Assembly: GCA_023627715.1 (NCBI GenBank)
Contig: JAMAHW010000052.1
Coordinates: 186,001-250,000, forward strand
DNA from: Periconia sp. R9002
Lineage: Eukaryota > Ascomycota > Dothideomycetes > Pleosporales > Periconiaceae
Length of the DNA stretch: 64,000 bases
Reading direction: 5' to 3'
Shown here: one piece after another, positions 45,460-55,798 of the stretch
How positions within the stretch are numbered: the first letter of the stretch is position 1
How the letters are laid out: each line of letters begins with the position of its first letter
Position numbers and translations under genes: made by a program
Notes under the pieces: generated by a model
The model's input: only the letters and a program-made list of their open reading frames with translations
Told to the model about the DNA's origin: nothing
Databases searched by the model: none

Positions 45460-48336
45460 TCAAGCTACAACCGGGACCGGCAATCTCGTTCCATCATATT
45501 CCATTTCATCAGGCTTGACGTCCCACGCCGGTTTGTCCTCATCCGATAGTGACTCAGGATCAATGTATCGACAAGTGAGTGCAAATCGTAACTTCCCCAT
45601 ATGATCCACCGAATGCTCATAGTATTTCTGAAGCTGCTCCCCATGCATGATCACTATGTCGCCATGACCGACCGTCATCGTAATAGCATCTTTGGCGAGT
45701 GGACCACTTTTCAAGCCAAGCTCCTTGGGAATTTGCCGTAGACGCTCGTTATATGCTTTCCGATCCTGAGACTGCAGATCGCACAGCCCCTGGTAGAGAT
45801 CCCTTCGATTCTCGTATTTTACGCAGCCTGGGAGCGGAGGTTCAGAGTCGTAGATTCCAGCTTTGGAGACGCCGGAGAAGTAGCGCGATTTCATCCGGAT
45901 ACGCATAGTGCCTGTAGCGCCGAGGCTCAGTGTTGCAATCGTTGGACCCAATCCGTACTCGCCATCGTCGTGCCAATTGATTTTTTGGTTTTCGTAATAT
46001 GCGAGGGCGAGTACTTCATTGAACTCTTTAGCCTTCCATTCGTCGCGTTCTTCCTTTGCTAGGACGTAACGCGCAGCCCAGTTGAGGCGACTACGGGTGA
46101 GTGTAACAGGTGTAGCCGAGTCCGGGAAAGGCGAAGAGGAAGTCGCGGCAATGAATTTGTATGGCATACCGAAGTTAACAGCATAGTGTCGTGTGAAACC
46201 GTCATGTCCCATACTGCGGCGCGCCAACCCAATGTCCGTTTGCTGGAGTGATTCAAACATTGAGTTCGGCCCATTCGGCTCTTCAATGACCGTCTTGTTA
46301 GCTATCATGTGGGTGATGAAACCATCGATGCCTGGTATTGAGAATCTGTTGATACGATAGTTGTACGCAAATGATACGGAAAGCTTTACCATTGGCAGGT
46401 GCAGGTCGCGGGAGTACATGTAGGAGTTAGTCAGCGGATTGAAGGGATCGTGCAGCGAAGCACTAGGAATTAGTACATGCGGAGGAGTTTTCTGGAAGGA
46501 GCATTTATGATTCCCGCACACCCAACCAGTGAATTTCAATCGGGAATTGCAACGTCCGCAATCAGGGCACACAATACCAGACCAGTGCGCACGTTCGCAG
46601 TCCTCCCCCATGATAGAATGGCCAGATATTTCTGCGTTCATGGAGCCAAGTGGAAGTTCGGTATCGTCGTTCGGCCACGGATTCTTTTGCTTGAGAAAGC
46701 GAGGGTCATACGTCAGTGAACTCTCCTCAGGCTCCTCGAAGTTATTGGATATGGAAGACGGCATCTTCCAGAATCGCACACACTCTGGTCGCAAGCACAT
46801 CCACCCTTGGAGGTAAATCTGTTGTGAATCTTGATTACATTTCGTGCAGGCTTGAACATGCGGCGGATCTAAAGAGCCGGGCTTAGCGATTTCCGAAGTT
46901 CCCTTTGGCTGCCACCACGACTGTTTCTTCGAATTCAGTTTTTCGAATCTGAGACGCACGATTTTCTTGCCTTGGCTTTTCTCCCACCACATATTGGTGA
47001 TCTTGAAATAGTCCAGCACACAGTACGGATGAGGAGGTTGGACCTGGCAATTGGGGTTGTCGTCGGCGGTGATAACAACAACAGGATTGAATTGGGCCCT
47101 ATTATTGCGCAGAGAGTGCATAACGGCGCCCTCAGTTTGATCCTTGCTCATCTTCATTTGCCCTGTCTCATCCCTCTTAAGTCCTCCCCCGGAGCGGGCA
47201 ACAATAACGCTGACATCCATATAATCGCGTGGATGAGAGCTGCTGGAGAACATGAAGGCACGCGCGAACCCTCCAGTGGTATAGCAGGCGCCATGATAAG
47301 AGCGATAGTAGTAAAGCGTTTCGCAGAGCTCCATACGGTTATCAGCCCATACTTCAGGCTGTCCACTTGGTTCCAATTTTGTCAATGAGGGAATGGCAAC
47401 AAGTTGACGTGATAAGGCCGATAAACTATCATCTTCCTGGCCGTCAGATGGTTCAATCTGTGTAATCAAATCAGCTTCGCTTGAAGTTTGGCATATGAGC
47501 TTGGACAACAAGTCAGACCTGAGACTGAGTCGCACTATCATTGGTGACCTTGCTGGGATAGACTCAGACACAGATATTTCACCGTCGGATTGCGAATCGG
47601 CAACGTAGGAGAGTCGCTGACTTGCCTTAACATATATACTGTTCTTGGCTTCTTTTATCTTTTGGGCCAATTGTGTCTGCTGAGATAATTGACCCACTTT
47701 CTCAGCTGACTGACAATCCTCTGATTGAGTGATTCGAGATAAAGGATCAGGATACGGATTTCCCGAATCATCGAGGTCGAAATCGTCTGGAACTGAGGAT
47801 AGAACAGAGCTATCATCAGACAGGTCATCTTGAACAGGCTGGGCATTCTGGGATGGAAGCGGAAAGGAAAGATTCTCAGCGACCGGTTTCCCGATGAAGT
47901 TGACGAGAGATGAAAGTGTTTTTTGGGTCCGCTTTTGATCTGCATCTGAGGCCGGAGCAGAGACAGAATCCTTGCATGATTCTTCAGAGCGATGCCGTTT
48001 AGAACGTGCTTGATCTTTCGAACGAATCTCGTCGTGCTTGCGCTTCGTCGAGTCCTGAAATAAAGGATTTGGCTGGTCTATTTTGGATCGCTTCGCGGCC
48101 GCTCGAGGAGGTAGGGCCCTTGTAGATGGCATTTGCACGTTTTGTAACCGAGTAGCGCGCTTTTTCGGAGCTGCTGTTGATATATTCTTCCTTCCATTCT
48201 TACTCCGCGTCCGTGGTGTATCGCCCGTATTTAAATTTGCAGATGGGGAATTCGGTGAATTGGCAGGTGAAGTTAAAACAATGCCATTGAGCGCTTTTGA
48301 CACGGGTCCGTGAGGATTAGAAGCGTTATGCGCCAT
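45460..48336 (-). CDS. AlkB-like 2OG/Fe(II) oxygenase with Cys-cluster region
   Basis: A large nuclear-type protein (958 residues, one exon) with a C-terminal AlkB-family oxygenase domain. The first ~330 residues are basic then Ser/Asp-rich, with likely nuclear-localisation runs (KKRATRLQ, RSKRHRSEE). Two Cys clusters sit in the middle: CTKCNQDSQ...GWMCLRPEC (about residues 495-530) and CPDCGRCNS...GWVCGNHKC (about 585-615), which look like related zinc-binding modules. The catalytic site reads H-D-D in NWHDDGEYG (about 787), the distal His in YYEHSVDH (about 908) and Arg in LRFALTCRY, so it is probably active. The family acts on alkylated nucleic acids or proteins; the substrate here is unknown. 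Repair or epigenetic roles are inference. Confidence 0.85.
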   Translation of the reverse strand: MAHNASNPHGPVSKALNGIVLTSPANSPNSPSANLNTGDTPRTRSKNGRKNISTAAPKKRATRLQNVQMPSTRALPPRAAAKRSKIDQPNPLFQDSTKRKHDEIRSKDQARSKRHRSEESCKDSVSAPASDADQKRTQKTLSSLVNFIGKPVAENLSFPLPSQNAQPVQDDLSDDSSVLSSVPDDFDLDDSGNPYPDPLSRITQSEDCQSAEKVGQLSQQTQLAQKIKEAKNSIYVKASQRLSYVADSQSDGEISVSESIPARSPMIVRLSLRSDLLSKLICQTSSEADLITQIEPSDGQEDDSLSALSRQLVAIPSLTKLEPSGQPEVWADNRMELCETLYYYRSYHGACYTTGGFARAFMFSSSSHPRDYMDVSVIVARSGGGLKRDETGQMKMSKDQTEGAVMHSLRNNRAQFNPVVVITADDNPNCQVQPPHPYCVLDYFKITNMWWEKSQGKKIVRLRFEKLNSKKQSWWQPKGTSEIAKPGSLDPPHVQACTKCNQDSQQIYLQGWMCLRPECVRFWKMPSSISNNFEEPEESSLTYDPRFLKQKNPWPNDDTELPLGSMNAEISGHSIMGEDCERAHWSGIVCPDCGRCNSRLKFTGWVCGNHKCSFQKTPPHVLIPSASLHDPFNPLTNSYMYSRDLHLPMVKLSVSFAYNYRINRFSIPGIDGFITHMIANKTVIEEPNGPNSMFESLQQTDIGLARRSMGHDGFTRHYAVNFGMPYKFIAATSSSPFPDSATPVTLTRSRLNWAARYVLAKEERDEWKAKEFNEVLALAYYENQKINWHDDGEYGLGPTIATLSLGATGTMRIRMKSRYFSGVSKAGIYDSEPPLPGCVKYENRRDLYQGLCDLQSQDRKAYNERLRQIPKELGLKSGPLAKDAITMTVGHGDIVIMHGEQLQKYYEHSVDHMGKLRFALTCRYIDPESLSDEDKPAWDVKPDEMEYDGTRLPVPVVA

Positions 48337-49281
48337 CGCCTGGTGACGTCCCAGATCTGTTTATGGATTGTATTGCGCGTAGGTTCGGCGAATTCTTCTC
48401 CAGGGAGAGAGTTGTTGCCAAGAGGTCGATAGTGTATGAGCAACTCACCACAAATGGTAGCACTTGAGGCTGAGAAAATTCTGTGGCCAAACAGCACTGT
48501 GGGTGGGATCTGCTAGGAAGAGAAGATATATGTATATACCCACGCCGTACGCGACGCGGGGACAAAGTGAGTGGCTCCACAACAGACTATAAGTAGCACT
48601 GAGAGTTAGAAAGTGAGAGACATTCACGGTCAGTTGCAGACGCTAAAACGGAAAGGGAACAAGGACAAGGGTAAGGCGTGCTGTCAGAAGTTAGTGTAAA
48701 CGCAAGTTAGTGAGCGAAAATGCTACGGTCATCAGTATTGATAGCTGCAGCGAGGGAAACATGTGAACAACCGCTAAGGTCTAACAGCGGCTGCTACTGC
48801 TGATGAGTGGTAGCGAAGCTAGCCACAGGGTCTGTCAACTGTCACTCGTTAGAGACAATCCCAAGAGAGAGTATGTGCAAGGAACGGACATGGGGTCCGT
48901 AGTCTAAGTCCATTTGTGCTGTAAGATGTAGACTAGTAGTAACAACGGCCGTGTCCTCACCTAAAACAGAAGAACATGACACGTGCTTTAGCATGGATCT
49001 TAGGCTTGCAGGACGGAATGTGTCAGCTAGACAGGACGGAATGTTTCCGACGGGTAGCTATCCCGTGAAGGGTTTAGTGGCCGATCTCTCCACGTTGCTC
49101 CGCTCTGACGGCTCTATTACTCCACAGCTTGAGCTCCACACCCCCCCTTGTCATAACCGAGCGAATGCCGAAGCAACTATCCGTGCTGCATCGCATCGTT
49201 TGGATTGTCTTTTGGAGAGCTCACTTTGCTTCCCTTTTTCTTCAACAGTATTCTTCTCAATTTGTTGGTTGAACGCCCAAT
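48337..49281. promoter_or_regulatory. Divergent intergenic region, AlkB-like / acyl-CoA ligase
   Basis: About 945 bp of shared promoter space. A GGACGGAATGT word occurs twice about 20 bp apart (near 49010-49045). CACGTG occurs near 48980. No gene was identified. Confidence 0.4.
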
Positions 49282-51242
49282 ATGCCTTTCTACGCTCCCC
49301 CGCATCACCCGAAGCTCCCCTTCGATCCTCCCGACTCCATTACCATCGGCGATTTTATGCTCGACGAGAACTATGGCAGACACCCACTTGGATACTCGAG
49401 ACCAATGTTCACATGCGGTCTGACCGGAAAAGAATACTCCGCATTGGAGGTGCGAGAGCGCGTTGACTACCTTGCCCGGGGATTGGCTAAGGAATTGGGC
49501 TGGTCACCAAATAAAGGAACAGAGTGGGACAAGGCAATCGGTGTCTTTTCATTAAACGCGGTCAGTAGCTCTGTGTCACCACCTCGTATGATTGTTAACG
49601 CGTACACTAGCTCGACACTGTCCCGCTCGCGTGGGCCACTCATCGTTTGGGTGGACTGCAAACACCTGCGAATGCGGCCTACAGCGCTGCCGAGCTTGCG
49701 TACCAACTGAAGAACTCGGGCGCGAAATGCCTATTTACCTGCCTTCCGCTCCTCGCGACCGCCAAAGAAGCCACAAAAGAGGCCGGGATTCCCGACAACC
49801 GCATATATCTGCTAGAGGTGCCTGAAGCGCTCAGTAATGGTCTGCAGACACCGAGTGGGATGAAATCCGTTTGCGATTTGATTCGTGAAGGCTCTAAGCT
49901 GGATCGCCTAGAGACTCTGGACTTAGGTCCGGGGGGCGGTGCAACAAGAACGGCTTTCCTCTGTTATTCTAGTGGGACTTCGGGTCTACCAGTAAGTTCC
50001 ATACAAACGCGTGAGGCGGACTGAAAAGACTTAACCGAGGGTGTAGAAAGGCGTCATGATTTCGCATCGCAACGTTATTGCGAACACAAGTAAGTTTTCT
50101 TTGTGGTGAATGATCTGAACAATATTAATTGAGTAGTGCAAATTGCCGTACACGAAGCAAAGTCTCGAAAGGCCAGACAGCAGCCAGGCACACAATCCGA
50201 TTATACAGAGACTGCGCTTGGGCTTTTGCCCATGTCGCACATCTACTCACTGGTAGTCATCTGTCATGCTTCCGTTTATCGTGGTGATCAAGTAGTTGTG
50301 CTGCCCAAGTTCGAATTTGTTCAGACACTGGAGGTAATACAGAAATACAAATGTGCTACACTGTACCTGGTGAGATCCTTTAATTCTATAGATTGAGAAA
50401 GCAAGCTTATTTGGTGTTAGGTGCCGCCCATCATCATTCTCATGGCAAAGAACAAGCCGCTACTCGACAAGTACGACCTGAGCAGCGTATGGGCAATCTT
50501 CACAGGAGCCGCACCTCTGGGCGAGGAAACTGCCTCGGATCTACAAAAGCTGTACCCCAATTGGAGTATTAGGCAAGGCTACGGACTTACGGAGACATCC
50601 ACTGTTGTATGCTCCACTCTACCAGAAGATGTCTGGTTTGGTTCCTCCGGACCAATCGTGCCCGGTGTCGAATGCAAGATTGTCACCATGGAAGGCAACG
50701 AAGTAACGGGCTACGACCAACCCGGCGAGCTCCTCGTCAAATCTCCCAGCGTGGTGCTCGGTTACCTCAACAACGACAAAGCCAACAAAGAAACCTTTCA
50801 GAACGGCTACATGCGAACGGGCGACGAAGCTGTGATTCGCAAATCTCCCGCCGGCAACGATCACGTTTTCATCGTCGACCGCATCAAGGAGCTCATTAAA
50901 GTAAAAGGTCACCAAGTCGCTCCCGCCGAGCTTGAAGCACATCTGCTTACGCACCCGGCCGTCAACGATTGCGCAGTCATCCAGATTCCCGACGAAAAGG
51001 CAGGCGAGATTCCCAAAGCATTTGTTGTCAAGTCACCCTCTGTCGGCCTCGAGGAAAACGACCGCGTGCTCGCTAGGAGCATCCAGAAGCACGTCGAGGA
51101 GCACAAGGCCCGGTACAAGTGGATCACCGGCGGGATCGAGTTCATTGATGCAATCCCGAAAAGTCCCTCCGGCAAGATTCTCAGGCGGTTCCTGCGCGAC
51201 AAGGAGAAGGAGTCGAGAAGAAAGCAGGGAAGCAAGCTGTAA
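49282..51242 (+). CDS. Peroxisomal 4-coumarate:CoA ligase-like acyl-CoA synthetase
   Basis: An ANL-superfamily enzyme that activates an aryl or fatty acid with ATP and loads it onto CoA. Five exons (49282-49560, 49611-49991, 50047-50089, 50137-50369, 50421-51242) give 585 residues. The P-loop is split by intron 2: YSSGTSGLP then KGVMISHRN. Later motifs are TGAAPLGEE, YGLTETSTV, GYMRTGDEAV, RIKELIKVKGHQVAPAELE and SGKILRRFLR with the catalytic Lys. The last three residues are SKL, a canonical PTS1 peroxisome signal. Fungal relatives activate phenylpropanoids, fatty acids or side chains for secondary metabolites, so the substrate is open. Exon 3 is only 43 nt but keeps frame. Confidence 0.92.
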
Positions 51243-51764
51243 AGAGCAGCCTTCACCTGGAACGAATTGTTGCTCTGTCTATAGGATATCTATAGTGCGC
51301 ATTGTACATTTGTAGCAAGGGGCAAACTGCGCAGCGAAGCAAACCTTCTCGTTGCAGGTAAAGTACTATACATGTTTCATTTCGCCGTGTTGTAAAGTAG
51401 CAGTTTGTGCGCGCTAGAGTTGTAGATCTAGATCAACTATCTATTCATCTACACACATCTCGTTCTTTGAACGCAATCGCAGAGTGCACGAATGCAACAG
51501 CCACTGCGCATATGTGCGAAGGTGACATGTTTCGCACGCGATTTAGTTCACGACCCGCCTTGTCGCTCCACCGAATTAAACATCCCCACGCCCCCCACTA
51601 CCCACCCCGTTCCGTCCCGCCATCCACCCATCCAACCATTCGTCAAGCAAAAAAAATCTTTTCACACCGCTTTTACAACTTTTCATCCCCGTCCTTTTTC
51701 TCTTGCGATATATACATTGTGAAAGCCAAATTTCTCCATCAATCACAACAAAACAACAACAACA
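51243..51764. other. Intergenic before the tRNA gene
   Basis: About 520 bp holding the ligase 3' UTR and the tRNA upstream region, ending in a C- and A-rich stretch. No other gene is seen. Confidence 0.45.
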
Positions 51765-51865
51765 TCCGATATGGTCTAGTGGCTAGGATTTGCCGCTCTC
51801 ATTCGCAGAGTTAGAAACACTGATAAGGTGCCGGCAAGGCCCGGGTTCGATTCCCGGTGTCGGAA
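51765..51865 (+). tRNA. tRNA-Glu (anticodon CUC) with 29-nt intron
   Basis: The 5' acceptor strand TCCGATA pairs with TGTCGGA at the 3' end (one G-T pair). The A-box region GGTCTAGTGGCTAGG and the B box GGTTCGATTCC are canonical. The anticodon stem TGCCG pairs with CGGCA across the intron. The loop is C-T-CTC-A-[intron]-C, so the anticodon (51798-51800) is CUC for glutamate. The intron (about 51802-51830) lies one base 3' of the anticodon, the standard eukaryotic position. CCA is not encoded. RNA polymerase III is expected to transcribe it. Confidence 0.93.
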
Positions 51866-51879
51866 ATTGGTTCGATTTC

Positions 51880-51885
51880 TTTTTT
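51880..51885 (+). terminator. RNA polymerase III terminator
   Basis: Six T residues beginning 15 bp after the tRNA 3' end, the usual Pol III stop. A second T-run lies a few bases further. Confidence 0.75.
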
Positions 51886-52310
51886 GATGGATTTTTTTGG
51901 GGTGGGCTTTGGGTGTGTGTGTGTGCGTTTGTGGTGGGGAGGGGAAGGTTGTGAGAGAAGGGGTGATGGAGCGGGTGTATGGGGTTTTTTCCCCCCCCCT
52001 CCACCTGTGTCAATACCCAGGGTAGCGATACTCTGTAAGGATCAAATTCAATTTCATGGGGTTTTTTTTTGTTTTTTTCATGAGGGTTTTGGGATGAACA
52101 TTGAAGGTTTTTACACATTTGCTGGGTATAGAAAAAGAAAGAGAGGTACCAGATAATTTTTGTGCCCTAGTTATATATTGAATTATTTGATGATCATTAT
52201 ACTTTGCAAACACCAAAAGTTAGTAGTAGAGGACTACGACTCTGTTACCCCCTTAGAATACTATCTTATTGTGCTCATTCCCTCAGAGATAGTAAAAGCT
52301 CCACTATAAC
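51886..52310. other. Intergenic after the tRNA gene
   Basis: About 425 bp with GT-, G- and C-rich runs (near 51900-52010) then AT-rich sequence. No gene is seen. Confidence 0.45.
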
Positions 52311-54748
52311 TCATCCCCCAAACTGAAAACGAGGCGCTTCCGCCTCCAGCAAGGGAAGCAAGTCTTCCTTCGAAACGTCAGACTCCTGAAGCTTGTCTTC
52401 TCCTTGCTTCTCGACACGCACCGTCTCAATCCAAACTTGATGACGTGCGAGCTCCCCATTAGGCGATGCTGCAATCGAGCTAATTCCAGCTCGGGGCCCG
52501 CCAACCGTATCAAGGAGATCCTTCATCTTGTTCTTCGAAATGTATCCGACGTCTTCCGAACGATTGTATTCGCAGGGCAGAGGACCGAAGGGGGCTGGCA
52601 GTTTGTTGTCCTCTTTGGGGACCAGTCCTTGGCGTATGCCTCGGCTGCTTCCCTGCAAGCCTTGCTCACGTCAGAATGTTTGTAGAGGAATTGATAAACG
52701 CCTCTAACGGCACTGTCCAAAGCTCCCGGTTCCTAGTCAGACAAGACAGCATTGTAATTTTTGGGGGGGAGACTTACCAACAACCCAGGCATGATGAGAT
52801 GATGCAGCCTCGCCGATGATCATCATCTTCCCATTACTCCGAGTGATCCATTGATACATGTTATTGAACTGCCCGGGCCCGAAATACGCAATCGCGCCAA
52901 TCGAGCCAGGGTGTGCCGACCAATCATAGGCGTAATGGTCGATATACTCACCATTGAGCTTCTTGAGAAGTTTTTCAAACGAAGCGTCATCGGTAGTGTG
53001 AAGACGAGCCAAGTCGTGGAGGAGAAGCTGCTTGAGCTCTCCTTCGTTCTGTGGCGAGGAACCATTGATGAGCGCTCCAATACGGTCGGCTTCCTGACCC
53101 CACGTATACGACGCAAGCAAGACGGCTGGCCTGTCTGGATCGTCGTGGATGTTGTAAGAAGGATATACACACCATCGGAGCGGCAGGTCTGTCTTCGATA
53201 TCCCACCCGAGTAGACATTGAGTTCGTCCTTCACCCACCACATGCTTCTAAACCGGATACCAACCTTGCAAGCAGAACCATATGCCAGGTTGCGAATCGC
53301 TTGCTTGGTGCCCCAATTGAGGTTCAAGCCTTCGAGCTGCATATGCTCCATAGCCCCCAGTGGAACGGAATTGAAGACAGCATCATAAATCCGCGATGTT
53401 CGTTCACCATCGACCTTGACTTCAACTTTGTCATATGGACCTGTCTTATCACCGTCGTGGTCGTGGTCGATGTAGGACATGGCCGACACGCGCTTGTCGA
53501 ATTGGAGAGCAGATGTTTGCTTCAGACTCGCGGCCATGTTTTTCGCGATTTGTTGTGCGCCACCTTCGACACACCACCACTTGACTTCTGATTCTTGCGA
53601 TTCGTGGTCCAGAGATTGAAGGACCAACTCGGTGAACGATTGATCGTACCAGCCCTTGCCACTTGTCGTAGTCAGACTATGGTAACTTTCGAGGTTGGTG
53701 CAACACTTACTACTTGATTGTTTCTAGGAACTCGATCGTTGGATGGTCGACAAGCGGAATGGCTCTAATAACAGTGAGTAACTCCTCTTGAAGATCACTG
53801 AGGTGTTTTGGACACCAAACTCCCGTATTGAATTCTTACCTAGACGCCAAAAAATGACGCACACTGTACGAATCACCTTCATGTGTCAACAACTTCCAAA
53901 AAGCTTCCGGACCTCTCTTGTAATAGACATCAGTGAACTCATGAATCGCGTGATTCATAATGTCGTCAGCTACCTGGGACGAGATGCTGTGAAAATCAGC
54001 CTCCAAGCTCAAGGAAGGGAAGGGTATACTACTCTGGAGATAATCCAGTGATTCCGAACATGTCCGCGGACACTCCCATTGCATTTGAAATGGATACTCC
54101 GTTGAAGAGGGTAACCTGGTTAGGCCCGTTGAGATAGTACGGAATGAGATCACCTTTGGCGGGTTTTCGCACTTTGTACAGCCGGGTTTGCTTCTTCTTA
54201 GGGTCGGGCTTTTCGCGTTGATCGCAAAAATCCATGTCGAGTTCGCGGAAAAGAGCGAATGTTCTGGCAGTGGTCAGAATGTTTCAGTACAGGGGTGGTG
54301 CGCAGTCTTACCGATTCATGATCGCAATGTTTGGGAAGCGCATGGCTCCAACATCAAAATAATGATGTTCCTCACCCCTAGGGAAGTTGTAAGTGTACAG
54401 TCGGCCGCCAACGCGATCTCTGCCATTCCGCTCGAGAATCTCGTATTGGACGTCCAGTCCGAAATTCTCCTTCAAATGGTCGAAGATCATCGCAGTGAAT
54501 AGGCCGGCGCTTCCGGCTCCGACGATGCCCACCTTGAACTTGCGGTCAGCACTCGCGGATTCCGCGAGTGGGAGTGTATTGCCAATTGGAGCGATCTTGT
54601 TTATATTGGCGGATGGCAAAAGATCAATTTTGTTTTGAATCGCTGCAATGTTGCCCCGAATCGCCCTTGCGGCGTACTCAGCCTTGAAGGACGGTTTTGG
54701 AGCCTCATCAAGAAGACCATTGGTCGATTGGCCTAGAACGGAACTCAT
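52311..54748 (-). CDS. FAD-dependent L-amino-acid oxidase-like protein, frames disrupted
   Basis: A flavin amine-oxidase-family enzyme that would oxidise L-amino acids to keto acids, ammonia and H2O2. Readable pieces are 54312-54748, 53840-54263, 53711-53764, 52778-53676 and 52311-52722. The N-terminus has no signal peptide. The dinucleotide motif GIVGAGSAGLFTAM lies near residue 75, and GGRLYTYNF and the FDVGAMRFP substrate-domain start follow. Near the end are ASSHHAWVV and the tail LPAPFGPLPCEYNR. Two reading-frame breaks lack a convincing intron. Near 54030-54060, ADMFGITGLSPE hits a stop while the neighbouring frame continues. Near 52625, EAAEAYAKD continues in another frame as LVPKEDNK. 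Either the gene is decaying or the sequence has single-base errors. The sedolisin lies upstream on the same strand. Confidence 0.75.
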
Positions 54749-55798
54749 TGTTACTGAACTGAGATTATGTAGAGCGTAAGGCAGATGCTGTGGTGGATAG
54801 AAGATTGTATTTCAAGATGATTATCTAGATTAGAACACAGCAAAACGAAATACTTATATCGTTTCTCCTGCAGCCTCACGACTTCTTGAATGAAATTTGT
54901 GGCAAAATCCAATACAACCTTCAAGTCCTACCTGCCCCATTTAATCACCCACATCAGGACAATTGCGAAATTGGGGGTTGTTATACCACAGGAGTGTGGG
55001 AGACCGCTCAATTTCAGAGCATTTACAAAAACAGAATGGAAGACTGTAGGCCAATAGATGGGTTACTCAAATCACGATTGTGGCGTTCTGGTGGGAGCTG
55101 GAGATTTACGGTCATTGTGCACGTTCAACAGCATGAGCATTGTTAATATGCGAGCACAAGAATCCACAATCGAGTATTACTTACCATCATGCTGTCTGAG
55201 GTATTGCTACAAACAGAAAGAGCATAACTGCAGGATGGTCTTTTGGGTCAAGCCTATTCGCAATCTCACACTGTGTAGCAGGAGGTATTTTTGGGGTCAT
55301 AATGACTGAGTGGTGGAAAAGCTCGGCCAATCATAGTATTGGCGCCCGTATTGGTGTGGCTGGTTAGATGGATTACTATTTTGAGGTACCTGGAATGATC
55401 GAGAGACTGGAGTTGAGATACATTGGGTTATGCGCACCAGTTTTGCACAAGCGGGGATGTTTTGAACTTGAGGGGCGTCAAAAGTTGTACAAGTGTGGCG
55501 ACGATAATAGCGGCAAAGTAGAACTTGAAAGTTCACACATTCCAGCAACACTCGACCACTCAATTAACGGAATCTTGCCCAGTATTTCCCCAATAACGAC
55601 ACGATTGAACATCGGGTGAAAGCGATAGGTTGAGACATAGTTGTCATCAAGCTGATAATTGTCATCAAGCTGATAATTGTCATCAAACTGATTGTTTTCA
55701 TCAAACTGATAATTGTCATCAAACTGGTAATAGCTGTATAACGTGTGGTACGCTGTCTACTAATACTTTATCTATGTTGAATTGCCAGCAAGAAGCGG
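54749..55798. other. Intergenic, sedolisin 3' end to oxidase promoter
   Basis: About 1 kb. It contains the 18-bp minisatellite at 55641-55730. Short open frames are present, but none resembles a known protein. Confidence 0.45.
55641..55730 (+). repeat. 18-bp minisatellite, five copies
   Basis: Five consecutive 18-bp units near the consensus TTGTCATCAARCTGATAA, with the first two identical and the others drifting. It ends about 70 bp downstream of the sedolisin stop and may lie in its 3' UTR. Confidence 0.9.
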
